Of a stretch of 64,000 bases of DNA, positions 57,561-64,000 are shown piece by piece (the stretch's first letter is position 1; every line of letters begins with the position of its first letter). The notes beneath the pieces are model-generated. The model was not told the origin of the DNA. It made no database searches and saw only the letters and a program-made list of their open reading frames with translations. Where the stretch lies: contig CAHIKZ030000580.1 in assembly GCA_903632075.3 (NCBI GenBank), positions 1,882,001 to 1,946,000 of the forward strand, written 5' to 3'. The translations under genes and the position numbers were made by a program. The stretch is from Acanthosepion pharaonis (lineage: Eukaryota; Mollusca; Cephalopoda; Sepiida; Sepiidae).

Positions 57561-57725
57561 CTTAGCTAAAATAAAATATGTAATTACTTATCAAAGCTAT
57601 GTTTGTGCCCTTAAAAAGATATTGGACATAAATTTTGCTTGCTAGCATCATGTATTGCTGAGCCTGATTACACACATACACATTAAATCATTTATTTGAA
57701 AATTATAACATAAAAATGTTATAAA

Positions 57726-57780
57726 ATCACTACAAAAATAGCCATTTTGTTTCAACACTTCTGGTGTCTTATCAAGTGAT
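57726..57780 (-). ncRNA. Hammerhead ribozyme fold, left copy
   Basis: This 55-nt minus-strand sequence, same sense as the element's coding region, reads: stem I ATCAC/GTGAT, core TTGATAA, stem II GACAC/GTGTT with loop CAGAA, GAA, stem III ACAAAA/TTTTGT, then A as the cleavage base. Against the hammerhead consensus C3-U-G-A-N7-G8-A9, positions 3 and 8 are U and A, a preserved U-A pair. G12, A13, A14 and the A15.1-U16.1 pair are kept. Hammerheads are known in Penelope-like elements. Confidence 0.7.
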
Positions 57781-57842
57781 GGTGTTGAATGTAGAATAAA
57801 GGGTTTTAAAAGGCTCAAATCAATCAAACACCCCTCATTAGG

Positions 57843-58590
57843 GGAAATGCTGTTACATAAGCTGGAATGACCAATCAAAATACAAGTATACGAGAATTCA
57901 AAAAATATGACAATGGACTTAAATTATAATAATTATTTAATTCTTTAATGTTAGGGTTAGACTAAAATAGAATTCATTCTAACTAATAAATATTAAATTA
58001 TACTATAAAATTCAAAATTACCAATTTTAAATTTAATCTACATTAAGTTTAAAATTATAAAATTATTTAAAGAAACTGAAGAAAAAAAATACATGTTTTT
58101 TTTTTTATTTATTTTGTTTTTATTGAAATTAAGTTGGAATAAACATTAAGATCAAATGCTGCTCTGAACTCCATTACAACTTAGACACATTTGAATGGAA
58201 GGTATGGGTTAGGGATGGTGAAATCTTGCAAAAGACAATACACACACAATCAGATTATAATATACAAACACACAGACATATTTAGATATATAAACACGCA
58301 AAAAAGCAACAAGACAGGAAATATGTCTACGGCCCTTAAAAAAAAAAAAAAAAAAACATATACATACAAAGAAAGGCACATAAAAGCAATTATATGCACA
58401 TACATTGATAAAGACATGCGCATACACTCACTAAAAAATATTCGTCAATGAACAACATAAGGAAAAAGGACACTAAAATATACAGAAATAAAAATAACAC
58501 CATTTAATATATAAAAAAGAAAACTAAATACATAAATATCTCATATACAAATATATAACAATGTGAAAGAAAATAAAAAATACATATAGA
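57843..58590. other. AT-rich sequence inside Penelope-like element 2 span
   Basis: No coding signal. An A run lies at about 58339-58356. The short open frames on both strands at 58191-58451 are low complexity. Confidence 0.5.
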
Positions 58591-58594
58591 CATG

Positions 58595-58770
58595 TGTACA
58601 TACATTCTTCACAACATATATATACATACATACACATATAGACACACATACATACCTATACATACACATATACCCATATACATACAGAAATAAATATATC
58701 AACCTATACAGCAACATAAAAAAGTAAATAAACTATATCTTATATATACACACACATACAGAAACATATA
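58595..58770. repeat. Degenerate (TACA/TATA)n microsatellite
   Basis: Mixed ACATATATACATACATAC units interrupted by single substitutions. Confidence 0.85.
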
Positions 58771-58916
58771 TAGTGACTATAAAGGACTGTAAAGTCCATA
58801 CAAAGATTAAAATGTAACGAGACAACTGTTGATTATTAAGTCTACAAGCAGTTATAAAAACCTTATCAAACAAAAGTTGATTTTAGTTAGTGTTTTGGAA
58901 TGTATCATCAATCCTA

Positions 58917-58920
<4 letters not shown>

Positions 58921-59001
<81 letters not shown>
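58921..59001. repeat. (AT)n(AC)n microsatellite
   Basis: About 35 AT units followed by five AC units. The Tyr-Ile repeat open frames seen on both strands are artefacts of this run. Confidence 0.98.
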
Positions 59002-59108
59002 GATCCACATATATGCACACACATACAGATACATACCTAAATTTACACTCATACATATACAAGCATATAAATATATAAACAAGCACATAACAGCTATCAA
59101 TACAAAAC

Positions 59109-59119
<11 letters not shown>

Positions 59120-59152
<33 letters not shown>
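59120..59152. repeat. (AT)n microsatellite
   Basis: About 16 AT units after ACATACATACATAC. Confidence 0.97.
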
Positions 59153-59154
<2 letters not shown>

Positions 59155-59384
59155 ATCAGTAAAAATATACACATGTGCAGACACAAACAACAATATACGT
59201 ATACCAACATATATTTACATCCGTAGGAGGATTATCAGGTAGTAAAAGTAATAACCTATTAAACTTACAGTAACATAGCCTTATCGTTAAAAGTATTACT
59301 ACCCATGTAGTAAGCTAGATTTATAGCTGTGTTTACAGTTAACAGTGAGTTCATTTCTTTGATTTAAGAGATGGGTCTTGTTTT

Positions 59385-59640
59385 TTTTATTTCAAATTTT
59401 TCATTAAGACATAGATAACAAGGGGCATATAGGGAATTATATGTTCGAGCTCTCTTGATTAATTTCCATTTAACATTAGGTGTCTTGTCTTTCTCCTTTA
59501 AACTCCAAAAATACTTGGATAATGAAGACTTATAATTACTACTATTGAAATATTGCATATGTTCACGCCAACGTTCTTTGAATGAATTCATAGTGTTTCC
59601 AATGTAAAATTTTTTTTATTTTTGGGTTTTCTAGTGTAGA
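59385..59640 (-). pseudogene. GIY-YIG endonuclease domain of Penelope-like element 2
   Basis: Minus-strand text reads KFYIGNTMNSFKERWREHMQ, then SLSKYFWSLKEK, WKLIKRARTYNSLYAP and CYLCLNEKFEI. F-Y-I-G is the second half of the GIY-YIG motif. R-W-x-x-H, L-S-K-x-x-W-x-L-K and C-x-L-C-L-x-E-K are the family's later conserved blocks. The first GIY half is disturbed by a T-rich slip near 59610. Confidence 0.8.
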
Positions 59641-59774
59641 TATTGTACTAAGGTAAACTAGAGAACTAGTCAAACAATTATTCTGTAATGGACAATTATT
59701 TGAATTCCTACAATTGCACAAGTTGTTATTCGTGTCATTATACCTAGTTGTACTACTTGCAACTTGGTGAGTAG

Positions 59775-60860
59775 TTAAGTTTTTTGAGTCCCTATACTTG
59801 TTAAAAGACTCTTACGTTTCTTAATTATTTTCTCTAGGTTATCCGCATAACTATAGTTCAATTTAAGGGTATTATGATTGAATATTTTACTGAGTGGGTT
59901 AGTTTCAGGGTCAGGGAAATTGTTCTTGATAAGGTTTAGAAATGTATGTCGTAGTTTAGTTTTAACCATTAGATTGAAAGGGGGAGTAAACCAAATGATC
60001 TTCCTAGATCTTTTCTTATTATGGTCATAATTAACAGGGTTTCTATATTGAATAGTGGTACCCTTGTATCCACTACTTCTAAGGGCAGAATTGTAAAATT
60101 TACAATGCTTATTAAAAACCTTTGTTAGAAGAGTTCTAATCCTAAATTCAATGGAGGAGGTTATGTGCTTGATAACCGAAGGTGGGTGGTTGGAATTGGG
60201 ATGTACATATATTGGGTTAGAATTGACCTTCACATAAGGTTGGAAAGAGCTGCTAGTAAGGTCTAGGGTGACGTTCCAAAAATCTACCTGTTCAAGGTTA
60301 GTTGTAACTGTAGTTCTAAAATCTAAATCCTTAAATTCCCTATGGATCATTTTTCTAATATGGTTTACCTTAATTTTTGTAGAGTTTTTAACAACTAATA
60401 AGCTATCATAATCTTACACTATCAGAATCTAGACATTCAGGGGAACTTAAATTGTATAAAATGAATAATCTCACCAAGTCAGAGGTTTCTGCAAAATCCA
60501 AAGAACACATTGAAATGTCAAAATTATCACAAGACTTTTTGGTCCACTGTTCTTCAGTGTAGACCAGAACAGAATTTTGGCATTTCATGATTATATCCAC
60601 TTCATTCTCAGAAATATTGGAGCATTCCTGAGTGTCCTTACTTTGGATGCTAGTAAACCAGTTGATAACATCAGCTGTGTAAATCCACTGTAAAAGTCCA
60701 AGGGTGTTTTTTATGGATTGGTTGTTATTTTTCAAGATGGTTTTACAGATTCCACCGATTTCCGGTCTTGTAGGATTAATAAGCCTTGTGGGTGGCTTGG
60801 TTCTGAAATTGGGTTTATGGTATTTTAACACAAGACAAGCTTCCTTATCCATAGTTTGTC
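59775..60860 (-). pseudogene. Reverse transcriptase of Penelope-like element 2, core removed
   Basis: The 60852-60406 frame has LVLKYHKPNFRTKPPTRLIN and PEIGGICKTIL, then WFTSIQSKDTQ, which jumps to ECSNISENEVDIIM. The segment holding the first catalytic Asp (F-D-I-x-x-F-Y-P-S-I type) is absent. It continues DISMCSLDFAETSDLVRLFI, and the Y-R-D-D box is not found. The 60350-59775 frame has VDFWNVTLDLTSSSFQPYVK and NHPPSVIKHITSSIEFRI (thumb side). The polymerase cannot be active. Confidence 0.82.
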
Positions 60861-61199
60861 AGTAATGGATTTACTGACACAGTTAATCCTATCTATCAGG
60901 TTAAAATTATTAGTGTCAATTTTCTTGTAGCTTTTGGTCAGACTATTTTTAACTAAGGTATCATAATCCTTAGGGGATAACTTATAAAAGTTAGCCATTT
61001 TATCGGATTTGATATAAATACCACTGGATTTATTAATATCCTTGACAATATCATCAAGATTATTTGAAAAGAGTTTTTTATATTTATGGAAGGTTAATCC
61101 TTTGACAATTTCCAGTAGGTCATTTTCAAAACCAGACAATTCCTGAATTATTGGTGCTGTCTTTAAGCTCTTAAAACCATAACTTTCATGTTTGCACAA
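60825..61199 (-). pseudogene. N-terminal domain of Penelope-like element 2
   Basis: The 124-codon frame starts MCKHESYGFKSLKTAPIIQE and has GIYIKSDKMANFYKLSPKDY. The I-K-x-D-K-x-x-N-x-Y-x-x-x-x-x-x-Y block precedes the RT in related Penelope-type proteins. The frame overlaps the next one by a few bases, the sign of a single frameshift. Confidence 0.75.
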
Positions 61200-61275
61200 A
61201 TGGCCCTGGTCATTTACTCTAGCGAGGGGTGTTTGATTTGAACCTGTTAAAACCCTTTATTCTACATTCAACACC

Positions 61276-61330
61276 ATCACTTGAGAAGACACCAGAAGTG
61301 TTGAAACAAAATGGCTATTTTTGTTGTGAT
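61276..61330 (+). ncRNA. Hammerhead ribozyme fold, right copy
   Basis: It has the same 55-nt layout as the left copy but on the plus strand: core TTGAGAA and cleavage base T at 61325. It differs from the left copy only at position 7 (G versus U) and at position 17 (U versus A). It is antisense to the element's coding region because the terminal repeats are inverted. Confidence 0.7.
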
Positions 61331-61370
61331 TTTATAACATTTTTATTTTATAATTTTTGAATAAATGATT

Positions 61371-62096
61371 ATTATATTTGCTCTACTCTGTATTGAGTAC
61401 TCTTTTAAGAATAGTATTTGTTGGTTATTGGAATTAATTTTTTATTCCAATCCTATACTTGGTGGGATATATATATATATATATATATATAGCCTACATA
61501 AAGAAAGATAAATTATTTATTTATATATGATGTTGAAGTTTCTGTTGTTGCATTTAACAGCAAATTCAATGTTATTACAAAGCTGTACTGCCCAATAAAA
61601 TAATCCCTTCCTGGTGGTATTTCAACTCCTCTTTACTTTAGACATTAGTAAAAGGGTAATATTTTATTAAACTCATAACTGGAAATTTCTATCAAAACAG
61701 TTAAATCCAAAACAGATACTAAACTAAATTTATATCCAACATTTAAATATATTATTGTCAAAACAAATGACTAAAATAACCAATCGACTTATACACTTAA
61801 AACTGTGGTTATGTTTTTTTTCCTTTTGATGGTATTTCTAGTATAATTCACTCCAACTGAAAATAAACAAACTTAACTCACAGCAACACCCTATGTTTCA
61901 TCATCAGAACACACATAAAAGTGGAAATTCCAATTGTGTCAATGCAATAAAAACATTTTAAATAAGCTTAAAAATGAAAAAAAAAAAAAAACAAATTAAA
62001 TAATACTATGTACTATACTGAATTCGTGTATTTGTTTTTTTTTTTTAAAAATCAAAAATTTTAAGATTCACAGTTAATTATCACTTACATACTTTT

Positions 62097-62163
<67 letters not shown>

Positions 62164-63140
62164 GTGATCATATTTAAGCATGAAATAGATTGTCACTGCT
62201 TGGTATTTCCAGAATTATATAGCATATCTTAAAACTACTTTTATCATTATATGTAAATAAAAATCACCCACACAAAAACATAGCTTCCTTATTAATTTCT
62301 CATTCTAATTGTTCTCTATATTCCTAAAACACAAACTGTTTTCTACAATGCATGAATGTATGTACAGTAATTATTTCATCATATTAATTCCCATTCAGAG
62401 ATAAAAACAAAATAACAAATAATAGATAGAAAATTTTTAAAAAAAAAAAAAAAAACATTAAATTATTTTGTCCAGTCTGTTTGAAGATACATTTACTATT
62501 TCAACCACATTGACCAAATTTGCATTTATGCTGAGTGTTTTGATTAAAATGCTTCTTTATACTAAATTTAAAAGGAAGGTTTATATAAAAATAATTGACT
62601 TTTTAAAGTTTTAAATTTAATACATGTATTTTAATAATTGCATTACACTGATTATAGAAGAATGTTGCGAGTGTGTGTTTGTTTTTCTTTTTGAGTGTTG
62701 GTGCTTGCATAATTTAATAAAACACATTTTCTTTCAGATTTAATAGAAAAAAAATCTACACTTAAAATTAATTCTTAAAACATTTTTCAGCATGATTTTG
62801 AAATTCATCCTATTGATGTTCATAATAATACTTTTTTTTTTATTAAATAAAGATGTTTTAAATTTTTTTTAAATGTAAAGCCATTTTTAAGTGAACATTT
62901 GTTTTTAATTTTTTCATTGTTGCATTTTTTTTTTTTTTTTTACAGAAGTTCAAAAAAGTACTAATTCTGTGAATGCAATCAATTAACAGCATCAATAATT
63001 TTTTTTTTTTTAATTTTTTGTAACACTTCTTCAGTTTAATAAATTTTAAAATCAGAATGATTGAAAAAGACCTTATTGGGTGCAATCAAATAATTTATGA
63101 CATCAAACAGGTAAGAAAAAAATTAAAAAGTGAATTAATG
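61371..63140. other. AT-rich sequence with microsatellites
   Basis: TA runs at 61468-61491 and 62101-62152 (the latter followed by GA repeats). A and T runs near 61978-61991 and 62439-62455. No exon of the host gene with the phase needed upstream of exon 1 was found here. Confidence 0.5.
62101..62165. repeat. (TA)n(GA)n microsatellite
   Basis: About 26 TA units followed by about seven GA units. Confidence 0.97.
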
Positions 63141-63144
63141 AGTT

Positions 63145-63295
63145 AGATCTGACATGCTTTAGACCAACTCAGCCACAGAGAGCCTTGCTTAATTGCCAAT
63201 GCCATCTGTGGCAGAATCAGTCTAAAGCACATTGGATCTAAACAGTTTCTCCTACAAAGTGGGATGCAGTTTCAAATCTTACTGGAGAGTGCAAA
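63145..63295. repeat. Inverted pair of tRNA-like halves and SINE-like unit
   Basis: 63148-63182 on the minus strand reads CTCTGTGGCTGAGTTGGTCT followed by AAAGCATG, the 5' half of a Ser/Leu-type tRNA with its A box. 63204-63240 on the plus strand is a diverged copy of the same half, followed by a B-box-like GATGCAGTTTCAAATCTTAC. The full plus-strand unit (63204-63290) resembles 28694-28776. Confidence 0.5.
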
Positions 63296-63479
63296 CTTTT
63301 CTTTAATAAGATTCCTCTAATATTCAGACAAACCATGTATCCACTAAAATAACGTTTAAAGTGAGAAAATCTGTCGGATTAATAAATAATAAATCCATTA
63401 ATTTCAAAATATAGGTACCAAAGTTTTGCTAAAAATGAGCATACATGATGAAAAAATGTTTTATCATCAAAATCTTTGT

Positions 63480-64000
63480 TATTATGAGGAATGATCAAAA
63501 GATTTATTATTAAATTTTTTATCCTTTTTAAAACTTCAAAATTTTGGTTAAAAATTGTTTTTCTTGCATCAGCAGGTGACCATAAATTAACATCTTTTTT
63601 TCAATGAAAAATACAGATTCAGAAATTCTTGCAAAGATCAGATAATTGTTGGTTTTTAATGAAATCTTCAGGATTTATTCACAAATTAAATTATTTAAAT
63701 TTTTTTTTTTTTTTTTAAATTTTGGTAAAAATATTTTTTTTAACATCTGTTACCCCCTACTTATTTGTAGCAATTAATGTTTATATTTGTTATAAGCACA
63801 AATCCTAAAGAATCATCAATATTTGTTTGTACAAGAGGACCCCCCAGTTACAGAAAATCTATTCTGAATCATAAAATAAAAATGCAATAACAGAGAACAT
63901 TTTTTTAGAAAAGCTTTTAATTGCTTTTATGAATAACATATAGGCACTATTGTTTTAAGAATTTTTGATGAATAATTAATTTTTACTAGAACTGTTTTCA
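63480..64000 (+). repeat. Diverged long interspersed repeat, copy 2 (cut by window end)
   Basis: It aligns with 27665-28210. The match continues to the last base of the window, so the repeat extends beyond it. Confidence 0.65.

Larger units (their letters stand above)
57675..61370 (-). mobile_element. Penelope-like retroelement 2 with inverted terminal repeats
   Basis: Inverted copies of about 165 bp lie at 57675-57842 and 61217-61370 and enclose a minus-strand coding region (61199 to about 59390). The region has an N-terminal domain, broken RT pieces and a C-terminal GIY-YIG endonuclease, the Penelope-like layout. About 1.5 kb of microsatellite-rich sequence separates the endonuclease from the left terminal repeat. 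It lies directly upstream of exon 1 of the host gene as modelled here. Confidence 0.78.

Noticed and set aside
56690..56750. Minus-strand GTAATG donor with a short open stretch before it
   Set aside because: No acceptor with a polypyrimidine tract at a suitable distance, and the frame stops before the donor.
58829..59242. Long open frames rich in Tyr-Ile on both strands
   Set aside because: They are translations of the AT and AC microsatellites and have no protein-like composition.
61885..61925. CTGATGATGAAACA on the minus strand as a hammerhead core
   Set aside because: There is no room for stem II between the two core parts, and no stems could be drawn.
1..64000. CRISPR arrays, bacterial operons, phage or plasmid features
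   Set aside because: Intron-split genes, SINEs, LINEs and base composition show animal nuclear DNA. No regularly spaced direct repeats of CRISPR type were seen.

Overview
The window is animal nuclear DNA: strongly AT-rich, full of long A/T runs and TA microsatellites, with small exons separated by long introns and a dense layer of decayed transposable elements. A lophotrochozoan, possibly a mollusc or cephalopod, is my best guess. It rests on the TATA/TACA-type microsatellites and the mix of Penelope-like, K02A2.6-like Ty3/gypsy, Tc1 and tRNA/5S SINE elements. No marker in the window proves the species.

One host gene runs across almost the whole window on the minus strand. Thirteen short exons (57560 down to 1248) join with compatible reading phases into about 305 codons. 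They encode a Ser-rich linker, two PH domains and the first Cys pair of an ArfGAP zinc finger. The order PH-PH-ArfGAP identifies an ARAP-family protein (Arf-GAP with Rho-GAP, ankyrin and PH domains). Its N-terminus lies above 57560, and the rest of the ArfGAP, the RhoGAP and later domains lie below position 1248, outside the window.

The introns carry the rest. From low to high coordinates: LINE fragments (1.8 and 4.6 kb); a SINE (6.3 kb); a mariner relic (7.0-7.5 kb); a Ty3/gypsy element whose 5' LTR was split by a LINE (7.8-14.8 kb); a pogo-like MITE (15.2 kb); a second LTR element with intact ends but no integrase core (16.7-20.6 kb); a SINE-like unit (20.6-20.9 kb); a Tc1 element with intact ends (22.4-24.0 kb); a Penelope-like element (24.3-26.1 kb); a diverged long repeat and a tRNA-like sequence (27.7-28.8 kb); RTE-type LINE remains (29.9-31.0 kb); another LINE (36.6-38.5 kb); a SINE (39.0-39.2 kb); a large broken gene of an unnamed nuclease-like family (39.9-43.8 kb); an RT fragment, a Penelope end and a third gypsy element (46.6-50.4 kb); a 5S rRNA/tRNA composite SINE (56.1-56.4 kb); and a second Penelope-like element flanked by inverted repeats (57.7-61.4 kb).

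The two observations I rate highest are these. First, the inverted ends of the second Penelope-like element each carry a 55-nt hammerhead ribozyme fold. In both copies the core C3-G8 pair is replaced by U3-A8, and the two copies differ only at positions 7 and 17, which tolerate change. Second, the broken gene at 39.9-43.8 kb has acidic motifs arranged like an XPG/FEN/PIN-type nuclease, followed by a CXC-type cysteine cluster.
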